Part shown: one piece after another, positions 1 through 9,986 of the stretch | Numbering within the stretch: position 1 is the first letter of the stretch | Layout: the number at the start of each line of letters is the position of its first letter | Assembly (NCBI RefSeq): GCF_013426205.1 | Contig: NC_089422.1 | Location: 8,273,001-8,337,000 of the forward strand | Source of the DNA: Metarhizium brunneum | Taxonomy: Eukaryota; Ascomycota; Sordariomycetes; Hypocreales; Clavicipitaceae | Direction: 5' to 3' | DNA length: 64,000 bases | Program-made: the position numbers and the translations under genes | Notes under the pieces: model-generated | Database searches by the model: none | What the model was told of the DNA's origin: nothing | Seen by the model: only the letters and a program-made list of their open reading frames with translations

Positions 1-107
1 GGTGGGAAAGAAGACAACAGGAGCATTTCGGCTTGGCAGCGTTCGCTCGGCCAGTGGACGTTGAATGGGAGAAATGAGGGTAGGGGTTAAGGGAGGAGCA
101 AACTAAC

Positions 108-589
108 TTCTTGAGCTCGTCGTCTACATGACCGCCTGACTGCTCGATGCGCTCAATAAGTGCGCGACGTTCTTGCATCTGTTGGCGCATATATTCGACG
201 GTGCGCTTCAGTACGAGACCCTCGGACCGGCCTTGGCCTTCTAGACCAGGGACGAGTTCAGTCAGGCGGTCGAATCCTTCGCGAATGGCTTGTCTACGCT
301 TTTGTTCTATTAAAGCAAGGCAGGTTAGTAGAAGTAAATAAAATTTGTCTAGGGAAAAAAGGTATCTGATTGACAAATCTAAACGAATGCATGCATGCAG
401 CATTGATTCGGCCGAGCAGAAGTATACAGGATGTTGGGTGTTGGCGGGTGGAGAGATAACGTCATGTGGCACCATACCTGAAGCAATGTGATTCTGCTTC
501 TTCTCCTCCTCAGTCAAGCGAGGCTTCTCGTCAGCACCAGCGGCGGCATTCTCTCTGGACGATGTTGATGTATTATTCGGCGACGACAT
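108..589 (-). CDS. bHLH transcription factor, 5' part (runs off left edge)
   Basis: The ATG is at 589 on the minus strand. Exon 1 is 478-589 and exon 2 is 108-306, joined by GTATGG..ATAG. A GTTAGT donor at 107 implies further exons beyond the window edge. About 103 codons are visible. An acidic/Ser-rich start is followed by a basic region with His34, Glu38 and Arg42, the H-x3-E-x3-R pattern that in class B bHLH proteins reads CACGTG E-boxes. A helix-loop-helix follows (GFDRLTELVP, then RSEGLVLKRTVEYMRQQM). It resembles the small fungal Ino4/Max-like bHLH proteins, which act as dimers in the nucleus. That family placement is inference because the zipper or C-terminus is not visible. Splice sites restore the bHLH frame exactly, so the gene is well supported. 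The true 3' end is unknown. Confidence 0.85.
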
Positions 590-1765
590 GGTTTCAGTTG
601 GCGTGAGCGAGCGTGAGAGGGACAGGGATGACTATAACCACGGAATAGTTTGCCACGCGCTGGTTCGCTTTGTTGTGGAAGGAAGGAGCCTGGAATAAAA
701 GGAGTGACGAATAGATGGCAGTGGTGGGAATGGGAACCAAGTCGGCTATATGTTTCTTTGCTAGATGCGGAACAGAAGTGAGTTGGAACAAGCAACGAAC
801 GACTTCATGTGAGACGAGAAACTGGGCCGGGGCATGGATGGGTTCGGTTAGTGGGGGGACATTGCAATCTACCACCAAGTACGGGGTACTACCAAGGGGC
901 TTTGCGCAAGCCAGTTGGCGCCGAGTCGTTGGAGTCCCCATGCAAAATCACATGCACATTTTATGCATTGAGCACATGCATCAGCTAGCCGCACGGGTCT
1001 TGCTTGTGAAGGCGGAACGGGATATGGAGCAACAGACAACAGCGTACGAAGTAGTACATGATATAAGCACTTAAGTACGTACTTTAGGGTGCGGAGCAAG
1101 GCACGGCTTATGCGTACCACATCCAAACATAAGTAATTGACCCAGCTACTGTATTGGCGTATAAGTGCCTACTTAAGTAAGTAGGTAGGTACTCAAGTAG
1201 ATTGGCCTCGGAGCTTGATTCCTGCGGGTTCGCCAAAAGAAAACTACTTGACATCTCACCACCTGCGTCCGGGGAAGGGTAGAATTAACGGAGATGAAGC
1301 ATTTAAAAGAACGCAATGGGACGTGAGAGCCCTGGATTTGACTGATCTGGCCATCTTGTGAACGGATGATGCCGGGCATATATCTTGATTGACGCAGGGG
1401 GTAACTGCTAGGTACTCCTTGACACTTCCACATGCCATTACCTCCAGTTTTCTAAAGTTAGATAGATGGAAGTCAACTACAGCCAGATCGATGTGCTACA
1501 AGTAATGTACCGTGTGTATTAATTTCTGCGGAAGCCTCGGTTTCATGCTTTCCTGATGATTCGATCTGATCTATTTTTTGCCAACATTTCCCATATCACT
1601 CTATCTAGTGCCACCTGGCACGACTAATCCTGGTATCATCATTTCCCCTTGTGCCCGTCGACAGTCCGAGGTCACAAGCTACGCTTGTGAATTTGCATTG
1701 CTAGTTGCGGATACTTCGGGAGTGTCCGGCACGAATGACAATCACACAAGTCTTTCTGCACTGCA
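590..1765. other. Intergenic, upstream of bHLH gene and downstream of Maf gene
   Basis: No supported gene. The segment contains the promoter and 5'UTR of the bHLH gene and the 3' flank of the Maf-like gene. Around 1066-1200 it holds AAGTAC/ACTTAAGT/AGGTAGGTAC-type palindromic short repeats, of a sort seen again at 36.4, 38.4, 45.4 and 54.4 kb. Short open frames here have no recognisable protein character. Confidence 0.6.
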
Positions 1766-2647
1766 TCAATCATCCTCATCGGTGGCACCATCGTCAAACT
1801 CATCCGCATCCTGTTGAAACACGACCTTTTCGGCCATGGCTAAACATCGCCTGACTGGTAATCCCACCACGTTGTCCACACTGCCCTCAATCTTCTCAGC
1901 GAGTATCATGCCGCCAATCCCTTGGATGGCATAGCCTCCAGCTTTGTCTGCACCCTCGCGGGTTTTTACGTAGGCTTCAATAACGTCGTCCGGTAGGCCG
2001 TTCGCTTCGCTGAAGAAGTACACTTTTGTCTCTTCTGTGTGAGTGGTAATGCAGTAGCCGGGATGCTGTGCATCTTCCCGAGGTGCCAGCACCGTTACAG
2101 CCGTCAAGACACGATGCATCTCTGTATCACGCATATGCTTCAGCATGCGGATGTGTTCTGCCTCGCTCCGGGGCTTTTCTAATATGCGGCCGTCTCGAGT
2201 GGCGATGATTGTGTCGGCGGCAATTACGACGTCGGGGTCCGGTATCGACTTTAGGTGCGTCTCTAAACATGTCGTGTAGACATCGAGACATTTTCGGCGA
2301 GCCGTCTCAGCAACATATTCATAGGGTCCATAGACTGCTTTATCCACGTCCTCGGGCTTTGTGGAGGGGGTGATCTCCAGGTTGTTTAAGCCAATCTGTT
2401 TCCTAGGTAAGCTTCTATACGTATATAGCGGCGCATTTTTATTATATACTTGTTGGAGCAAGGCCTTGCGCCGAGGTGAAGCTGATGCGAGCACCACTCG
2501 CTTGGTGTTGAGGTGCTTGATGATGGGCAGATCGAGTGGCTGCACCGGTTTGCGAATCGGCCCAGCAGATCGAGGGCCTGTATTGCGTTCCGCCGTCGCC
2601 TGATCATAGCCGGGGGGTGGTCCGTTAGGCATCTTGGAACCTGACAA
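1766..2647 (-). CDS. Maf/YhdE-family nucleotide pyrophosphatase
   Basis: This is a Maf-family nucleoside triphosphate pyrophosphatase, which hydrolyses non-canonical or methylated NTPs to keep the pools clean. The Maf signature VVLASASPRRKALLQQ is followed by PSTKPEDVDKAVYGPYEYVAETARRK, VVIAADTIIATRDGRILEKP and a GGYAIQGIGGMILAEKIEGSVDNVVGLPV C-terminal motif; the Asp of the AADT motif is the catalytic-type acid. A 54-nt intron (2396-2449, GTATAT..ACAG) separates ALLQQ from IGLNNLEI. It is in frame and stop-free, so an unspliced reading would insert 18 residues, but only the spliced form matches the family. The spliced product is 275 aa. A fungal N-terminal extension of about 45 residues precedes the catalytic fold and is rich in Pro and Gly. 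Confidence 0.9.
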   Translation of the reverse strand: MSGSKMPNGPPPGYDQATAERNTGPRSAGPIRKPVQPLDLPIIKHLNTKRVVLASASPRRKALLQQVYNKNAPLYTYRSLPRKQIGLNNLEITPSTKPEDVDKAVYGPYEYVAETARRKCLDVYTTCLETHLKSIPDPDVVIAADTIIATRDGRILEKPRSEAEHIRMLKHMRDTEMHRVLTAVTVLAPREDAQHPGYCITTHTEETKVYFFSEANGLPDDVIEAYVKTREGADKAGGYAIQGIGGMILAEKIEGSVDNVVGLPVRRCLAMAEKVVFQQDADEFDDGATDEDD

Positions 2648-3616
2648 TGGGGTGACGATGTCGAAAGACCTTGGTTCTAAAAGTCAGCCGGCTTGCGACA
2701 ATGGGCTGTGAAATTCACCGATGACACACTTTGGTGGGTGGTGGGGGAATTGGTTCCACTTGGCTCTTCCCGCGGTGCAAGTAGAGGCGGCGCAAACCTG
2801 ATGTTGTACTGATCGCTGCCAGATCTAAGTACCTAAGGTATTCATGAGAGACCATGTACTGGGTAGACTCAATGTTAGATAAATGAATGGCCGAGTACTT
2901 ACCAGTACTTTTCCTTGACTTTATTCAGCCTAGCCCCAATAGCAGTTCCTCTACGCCAGGGAAACCTTGTTCGATGAGGGACCACCTCGCTATTGGAAAG
3001 TATGAGCGCAACTGGAAATCATAGTCAATGGCTGAAGGGGGAAAATGCTATTATTTACATAAAAGCAATCATTTGGCGACTACAAACCCCCAATATATTA
3101 CTCCTCCCCATGTTTCACTGACAAAGAGCTTCTGTTCTGAAAGAGAATGTGTGAGAACCTTGAACGAATCTCTGCCTTGTTGCCTTATTACCAAGGTTGG
3201 ACTAGCGCAGAGCTGCCTGGTACGTGCTTTTTTGTACCTTGAATTCGAAAAGCAACTGTAGAACGCTGGTCTCTCCCAAACCCCGTCGCCCTAACCATCG
3301 ACAGATTCCAGATCCCAAGCTTCCTTTTGGCTGCTTGGACGCCAGCACATCATTGGCAGTCTGCGAGACAATTTTGCGACGACTAATTGCGCGGTATTCG
3401 ATTTATCCTTCCGAATCTGCAGCCTTGTGCGCAGCACATGTACCTCACGGCAACGCGACATCACAATCACGCGTCGAGTGCAATCTAAACTGTCTTCGCG
3501 AGCTCCCGTAACAGCTGGCGAGGTTCTAGACACCAATCCGACTTGACAACCTGAAAGAAGCAAATTGAATTTCGCTTGGTTGTGATGCCCCGACCGCTGC
3601 GTCTGTGATTTTCAAC
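2648..3616. other. Divergent promoter region, Maf-like gene / RSC4
   Basis: No supported gene. The two flanking genes are transcribed away from each other, so this 969-bp stretch should hold both promoters. It has AAGTACCTAAGGTA-type short palindromic sequence near 2827 and nothing else I can name. Confidence 0.6.
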
Positions 3617-5970
3617 ATGACGGACAGCAAGCGCAAGGCAAATGGCCATTCGGCCACAGAGGCGGATGATCGCTCTGCCAAACGTCGCAAGTTAGCAGTA
3701 AGTCAATGTTTGCTATTTGGGTCAAAGCCATGTGAATGGTGTTGAAGCGATCTGATGAGTTCGCTAAAAGAATTTGACTATAGGAGTTCGATCTCTCCAA
3801 GGGCGAGTCCCGTGAATCAACTACAGCCTACGGCCTCGCCTTTCTTGAGCAAATACGCCGCACTGCTGACAAAAGGTAAGTGCAGTGTTTCTGATATGAA
3901 ATGCTAATACTTGACAAGCAAATCTAACTGGACCCTCGCCTGACAGTGGACGGCTCGTTGCGATATATTTTGAGAACCTGCTTCCTCGGGAAGGAAATGC
4001 AGAATATTACAAGCGAACTCGGATGCCTATTTGTTTGACATCTATTGAAGAGAAACTCAATAAAGGAGGTTTCAAGAACCTTGCGGAACTAGAAAGTTAT
4101 TTCAAACGAATGATTGCAAACGCGAAAGAGTTTTACCCTCGCTCATCAACCGTGTTCGAAGATGCTGAACGCGTTAGAAAAGCATTGAGTAATTACATGA
4201 CCAAAACGAATCCAGCTTATCAAACGCGGAACTATCAGGCAGTGCCAACTCCGCTACCACCCGAAGATGGTGAAGAAGTAGAGGAAGAAGAGGAGGAGGG
4301 GGATGAAGATGCCGAAGGCGAAGAAGAGCCAGCCCAGGAGCAAGAAGACGAGGACGGCGAAGAAGAAGAAGAAGAGGAGGAGGCTGAGGAGGCTGAGGAG
4401 GAGGGGGAGGAGGGGGATGATGAAGAACCAGCTTCTAGGCGCAGATCCATCATCTTAAAACGGTCTAGGGGCCGACCTTCGCTGGACTTGGCATCACACA
4501 CAAACAGTCCGCGTCGAGCCAGACCGGCTGGCCGTCCTGACCACGAGTATAAGAATGTACCATTCAAGGGGTTGAACTTCCAGCAGGCGCAGGAAAAGAT
4601 TGTCGAGGAGCTACTACGTTACAAGGAGCCAGAGTACGCACATTCAAGACGGAACCCAATCATCACAGATAACTAATCAGGTGTTAGGTACGAGGGATAT
4701 TTTGAACCATTCGTCAATTTGCCACCCCGCGCCTTGAGAGATTACTATCGAGTCATTTCCGACCCTTTGTCACTAAAAAAGCTTCAGAAAGAAGTCCTGG
4801 GCATCCAAGGCCGTGGAGACCCCACGGGCATAAGCGACTTCAAGAGTTGGAATGCTCTAGCAGAGAGAGCCAAGCTGTTGTGGAACAACGCATATTTCTA
4901 CAATGAAGAGGGCAGCGAAATCTATGAACTGGCCCAAGAACTTGAAGTATGTAGCTTTGGCCCTACAATCCGTAGTTTTGGGACTAACCTCGACTCTAGA
5001 AAGCATTCAACGAGCAACTCAAGAAAGCCAAGGCAGTGGTTCAGGAACCTGCGCAGCCCAAGATCAAATTGAAGGTTGGACAATCCATCGATACCCCCAG
5101 TTCATCGAAGAAAATTACCATCCTTGTTGGTGGCCGAGGAAGCTCTGTTGACTCACCAACGCCACAGACAGCGCAGTCTATCGAACCCCCCGCTGGTGGC
5201 TCTCATGTCAATGGCACAGCACGACAGCCTGCGCTCGACGCAGCACGAAGCGCCTCGGCCTCAATGCCTTCGCCCAGCCCATCAACACATGTTGGTCTCA
5301 AGGCAGAGGAAAGTGCGCGAATGTCTCCCGCAGTGCTCGCTCAAACTCCTGCGGAAGCTCCTCCTGGGCCGCCAACACCTGCCGTGGAAGCGCCGCCGCC
5401 GGCGCCGCCGCCACCCGCTGGACCTCCGCAAATACAGTCCACGAATCCAATGGCAAATGGCTATGTAGAGCCAAAACGACTCCGTGCTCCAGGAAAGGGT
5501 ACGCTCAGATCGCCCATCACCAATTCAAATCAATGTGCTAACAAACTCTACCAGGCATCAAAGACGCACTCATTTCTAGACTTCGAATCCAACTCCATCC
5601 CAGCATGCAACCCGGTGACCCCGTCCTCCTCGATGTCCTTCCTCTTCCCCATGAAATGCAACAATCCGGCACCGTCAACGTCCCCCCGATCATCAATCGC
5701 ATCTTCATCGTGCCAATGCTCCCAGACCTCCTCCAAGACCGCCAGTATAGTCTCTGGGTTCTCATCGACAAACAGCCTCTCAAGCCATGCCATCAGCCTA
5801 TCCCTAACCAGCTACCCCAGGAGCGCGCATTCGACGTCATGCTCCACCCAGGCGTTAATGTCATTGAGGCGCATCTCATCGCTGCCATTCCTCGGCATGA
5901 GCGCGTCCCAGGAGGGCCAGAGGTTGAACTAGAGGTGTTTACAGCTTATGTTAATGTGTTGCGAAATTAA
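3617..5970 (+). CDS. RSC4: Tandem-bromodomain chromatin remodelling subunit, Rsc4-like
   Basis: Predicted subunit of the RSC nucleosome-remodelling complex, reading acetylated histone tails in the nucleus. Six exons are joined by consensus sites: 3617-3697, 3784-3875, 3947-4633, 4688-4946, 5000-5498, 5555-5970. They give 677 aa. Bromodomain 1 (about residues 35-140) contains AIYFENLLPREGNAEYYKRT and LESYFKRMIANAKEFYPRSS. A Glu/Asp tract follows (about 170-230). Bromodomain 2 (about 265-370) contains YFEPFVNLPPRALRDYYRVI and LLWNNAYFYNEEGS, with the Asn expected to hydrogen-bond acetyl-lysine. A Pro/Ala linker leads to a conserved-looking C-terminal domain ending in VFTAYVNVLRN. Two bromodomains plus a distinct C-terminal domain is the Rsc4 arrangement; Rsc1/2 would carry a BAH domain, which is absent. 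The 4634 donor and 4687 acceptor sit inside bromodomain 2 and restore EPEYEGYFEPF. Confidence 0.88.
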
Positions 5971-6364
5971 GCCATTTCAGACGTGGATATGGACGTTGCT
6001 TTTTGGTAAATGCTACGGAGAGTTGATCTTGGGTCACATTGGAGTTGCTGGTGCAATGTTTTTTAGGAAGGGACCTGGCTTTGGGTCTTGCAGCTTGAGC
6101 GACGGTAAACAGCATTGCTGGTCTTTATGCGCAGTGTACGCATAAAATTGTAGTGTAAGGAATACAAATTTCTAATACTTCTGTGGCCTATGTATAGCAG
6201 TGCACGATGTATAGAGAAGCGTAGCTCCCTGCGTACTCATATGGAATGAACGGTCTATGGTATCACTTAAAAAAAGAATCCCCGTTTGCTAGCGCCAATC
6301 CCATGCTTGACTTTTGCCAGCCCCCGCTGCCGGTACTAATTTACAACATGGCCATTTGCCACTT
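5971..6364. other. Convergent 3' flanks
   Basis: Lies between the stop codons of two convergent genes. It is AT-rich, with no gene or RNA recognised. Confidence 0.6.
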
Positions 6365-7785
6365 TCAACCTGCAGCTGGCCGCTGTTTCAGCTGTATCAA
6401 ATGCTTCAGGCCTGTTTGAATAGCCATGTAGTTCTTCTGCTTGGGATCATACCACCCCAGAACATACACGGCCATGACGGCGTTCTTACCTTGCAATTCC
6501 ACCAGGCCATCTACACGGATGCACCCACGGCTCGGGGGCTGTTTCACAGGCTGCCAGTTTTTGGTGAACGTCATGGAAGCCGCGTGGAGAGCACCTTGGA
6601 TACGAGGGTCGAGCTGGGTATTGTCGCTGCCGATAGAAGGTCCGAAAAGATCCCCGTTGGCCGTTGGGAAAGGGAAGTTTGCAGGCTTGTCGGTAGTGCT
6701 GGGGACCTTGACGGCGTGCTTGCCCCCCGAGCCTAGCGCTCCTTGCTCCTTCATGCGGTTAATAGCGACGGTTTGCCACGATGTGTCTTGGGGTGGTTCT
6801 GTGTTGAATCCCAGGGCTTTAGCTACATCTTGTGCTGTTTGTCTGCAGAGAGAGTTGACAAAAGTCCAAACAGTCAAGGCTACAGCTTTGGGGTATATAG
6901 CCATGTTGACGTGGCTCGCGGCGACGGAGTCGATTGGTCTGTCGCCCCAGAAGATGCCCTCGTCATCGATGATGATCCTTCACGCCTATCAGTTAGGAAT
7001 TGCATTCATATATATGCGCTAGAGACAACTTACCCAGATACGTAGTGTTTCGGCGGAGGTGCTGGGGGGTATATGATATCGAGCCAAAGTTTCTTGAGTT
7101 TGATGTCTTTTCCTCCCAGTAGCCTTACATAGCCTGGATTCTTTTCCACACCACGACGGATGATTTCCGCAAGTCCGACTATTCATCGGGTTAGCCAGCG
7201 AGCGTGGCAAGTACACAGTTTCCACGTACACTTGATATCTTTTTGAACCTGCTGGTCCTTGTTCACAGCCAAGAACGCAAGCCACTCGGGATCGGAACCT
7301 TTATATGGGGGTTGCTTCACTTCCTTGGTTGTAAATGGGAAAGGGAGAAACAGTAAAGGGTCGTCTTCTTCACCCGCCATCTCCTCCATTTCTCGCTTTT
7401 CCTTGTCAGACAGGTTATCCCACTCGTGATCAGCCCAATCAAGAAGTGGATCAAAAACGACGGTCGCAAATATCTGGAAGCACACATATAATGTAATCGT
7501 AGTAAACACGACACGGCTATCAGGATACAAGTCAGCGTAAATCTCGACGTGGAAACAAAATCAGAGGCGGCCCTACCCCAGTCGCTTTCGAAATGCATGT
7601 GATTTCGGTGCCGGAGGAGGTCGAGGAAAGTACACCGGTAAATCATGTGGGACTTTGCTCCCCTTAAAGGGCCATAGTGAGAGTGGTCGAGTCGATTGCG
7701 GCACCCGGCGTACAATATTTGGTCTGACAATGAAGCTCGAAGCTGTTGAGGCGCGCCAAAAGGCGGCCGCCGCTCGGGGCAGCAT
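6365..7785 (-). CDS. Predicted mitochondrial membrane protein, function unknown
   Basis: Four exons were assembled on the minus strand (introns near 7513-7573, 7178-7214 and 6979-7033) into a protein of about 415 aa. ATG 7785 is chosen because it starts an Arg/Ala/Ser-rich, acid-free leader (MLPRAAAAFWRASTASSF), typical of a mitochondrial presequence; no upstream ATG is in frame. A single hydrophobic segment (VVFTTITLYVCFQIFATVV) spans the first splice junction, followed by an acidic region (SDKEKREMEEMAGEEDD) and a large globular C-terminal part. The GTACGT donor in exon 2 and the GTAAGT donor after HYVSG keep the frame. This suggests an inner-membrane protein with one anchor and a soluble domain. 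I recognise no catalytic motif or named family. Confidence 0.72.
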
Positions 7786-8234
7786 GCCGCGATCGCTGCG
7801 ACGCACAGAGAATAGGGTGTGTCTTGACGTAATGGGGACGGTGGGTAAGTATTCTCAGGAAGGGATCGCTAATAGGAATAAAGAAGAATAACACCGCTCG
7901 ATGAAATGAAACTAACGCAGGAGACAAATGAGAAAGGCCAAGTGTGGGAAGCTGGTAACGTAGATATTCGCTGGTTCGGCCATCGGTGGTGGCATTGCAT
8001 GGGTCCTTCAATGTTGCGTGGGTCCTGGCTGGGCTTGCACTGTTCAGTACCGGCGCCGCCTGGTAAGTCCGGAGTATCTGGCGCCGTGTTTCCGACACAC
8101 GCATGGTGGCCGGTAGCTCGTACACACCTCCCTCGTCCGCATAGCGTGGAGCCCATCCACGTCAAGCTGGTGACGTCTCAAGCTCTCCGGCTCGTCAAAC
8201 ACCCAGCAGCTTCACGGATCAGAAAATATCCATC
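7786..8234. promoter_or_regulatory. Bidirectional promoter, mitochondrial gene / Vps3844-like gene
   Basis: A 449-bp space between divergent start codons at 7785 and 8235, so it must carry promoter elements for both. No specific binding site was identified. Confidence 0.5.
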
Positions 8235-9443
8235 ATGAAGCTTACGACCGGGCTCATTACCGCCTTTGCGGGGTACGTTGCTGCCGCACAGCAATCCGCC
8301 CAAGTGTTCATTGTGCCCGCCGGCGATGCGTCGTCGCCTCCCGCGATCACCCCCAGTCTCGCTCGGCTACTACTTTTGCAACGACTTGCCCCCAGTGGTC
8401 GGGGCTTGTCCCTTCACGATATCCCGAATGGCGTCGGCCCTGAACATGCAGTTTCTCTCATCAGCCGCTTCGGAAAAAACATTCCTCCTTTGTTCTCGGA
8501 CGGACAAGCCACCGAACCCAGCCAATTAGTCTTGATGCTAGAGGGCATGGATGACAAGCAGATGAAGGACCTTCAAAAAGCACTCAGCATGAGTCCATCA
8601 TTCACCATAGCAGACCCGCCTTCTGACAAGGCGCACCGAGATCTGATGGAGCTGGACTTCTACAGGGCAGGTGTTGCTGATGGAAGCAAGTGTTCTATTC
8701 AACAGTTGGTTAACCCTCTAGAAAACTGTTGGGCGGGCAAGCGTTCTGCTGCAGCCAAATTTAGTATCAAAAAGGTACGTATGAATGCATAGCTTTCGGA
8801 AAGCTGCCACTCCGAGGACTGCGAGTGCGAGATGCTAACGGTGCTTTAGAATCCAGAACTCCTCGACGAGGTGCCGAAACAAATCAAACAGCTCATCCGA
8901 CTTGCGAAGTCCGGGGAACTTCAGACAACTATCGTCGCCCTTCCTTCAACCAAGAGCTCTAGCAATTGGCTAGACGAGCAGCAACAAGAGCTGCGCCGCC
9001 GTCAAGCCGAACAGGTCATTTCCTCTTTTGACAGGCCTGCAGCAAATGCTGAGCCGACCTCAACACCCAAGCCGGACCCCATCTTTGACTCAAGCGAGCG
9101 GATCAAAGCCTGCTATGAAACTAAGGAAGCGTGCATGGCCAGCACTCGCAACTGCTCCTCGCATGGTGAGTGTCAAGACAAGTATGCCAAAGTCGATGGG
9201 TCCAAGAATACCGCCGCATGCTTTTCTTGCCATTGCCAACGTACCCGGAGCACGTCTGGAAGTCTGACAACCTGGGCTGGTCCAACATGTGCAAAGAAGG
9301 ACGTCAGTGTTGCATTCTGGCTATTTGCTGGTTTCACTCTCGCCTTGGTCGGTATTCTCTATTTAGCCATCAGCATTTTGTTCAACGTTGGCGAGGAGCA
9401 GCTTCCTGGTGTAATTGGTGCTGGCGTTTCGCGGTCCAAATAG
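8235..9443 (+). CDS. Vps3844/DUF3844-type ER or vacuolar membrane protein
   Basis: Two exons (8235-8774 and 8850-9443; intron with a GCTAACG branch point and TTTAG acceptor) give 377 aa. The N-terminus MKLTTGLITAFAGYVAAAQQ is a cleavable signal peptide. The lumenal region is followed at about residues 295-345 by a Cys-rich EGF-like module (ACYETKEACMASTRNCSSHGEC, ACFSCHC, GPTCAKKDV), then one transmembrane helix (VAFWLFAGFTLALVGILYLAISILF) and a short tail. This Cys-rich/TM arrangement is the hallmark of the fungal DUF3844 family, linked by name to vacuolar protein sorting. It should be a type I membrane protein of the secretory pathway. The precise biochemical role is not known to me. Starts at the only ATG that provides a signal peptide. 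Confidence 0.85.
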
Positions 9444-9986
9444 ACTGGATCATATTATCAATTGGGGTGGGATTTTCTACGTATACTTAAGAGCTTCTGT
9501 TCTACATCCATAGGGAAGGAAATGTAACATAGGGTGTATCGATACATGGTGTTGAATTCGCAATTACCGTCCAACAGATTATCTTTTGTTTGTTTACGGA
9601 GGGCCATAATAAGCTCGCATGAGCCGCAAATCAATGATGATTTGTGGCATTTACGTTGCCCGGCCTTTTAAGCTGACTGTCTGTATCGTTGACACTTGAA
9701 GCCCCCGTCTTCAGGCCATGAGGAGACCGCGTGCGGCGTTTTTGCTATTCTCCGCAATTATCCTCCAGGGCCAATCACATGCGCCAGGCTAGCTTATGAA
9801 CCCAGGGACGGACTTTTCCGTAGACTGCCGGATCATCCTACCACCTCCAATTCTCCATCGCATTGCTTTTGTTCTCTTTCCAAGCGAAAAGCCCGCCGGG
9901 GTAAACTTAATATAGCCGAAAAGGCTGAAGAAAACCGCCTTACGTACCACATCAGTGGACTTGGACGGCGTTTGTCTGGTCATGTG
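9444..9986. other. Intergenic, promoter of Zn2Cys6 regulator
   Basis: No supported gene. The segment lies between tandem plus-strand genes. Reading frame upstream of the regulator's chosen ATG stays open to about 9696, but its sequence has no conserved character and no ATG. Confidence 0.5.
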
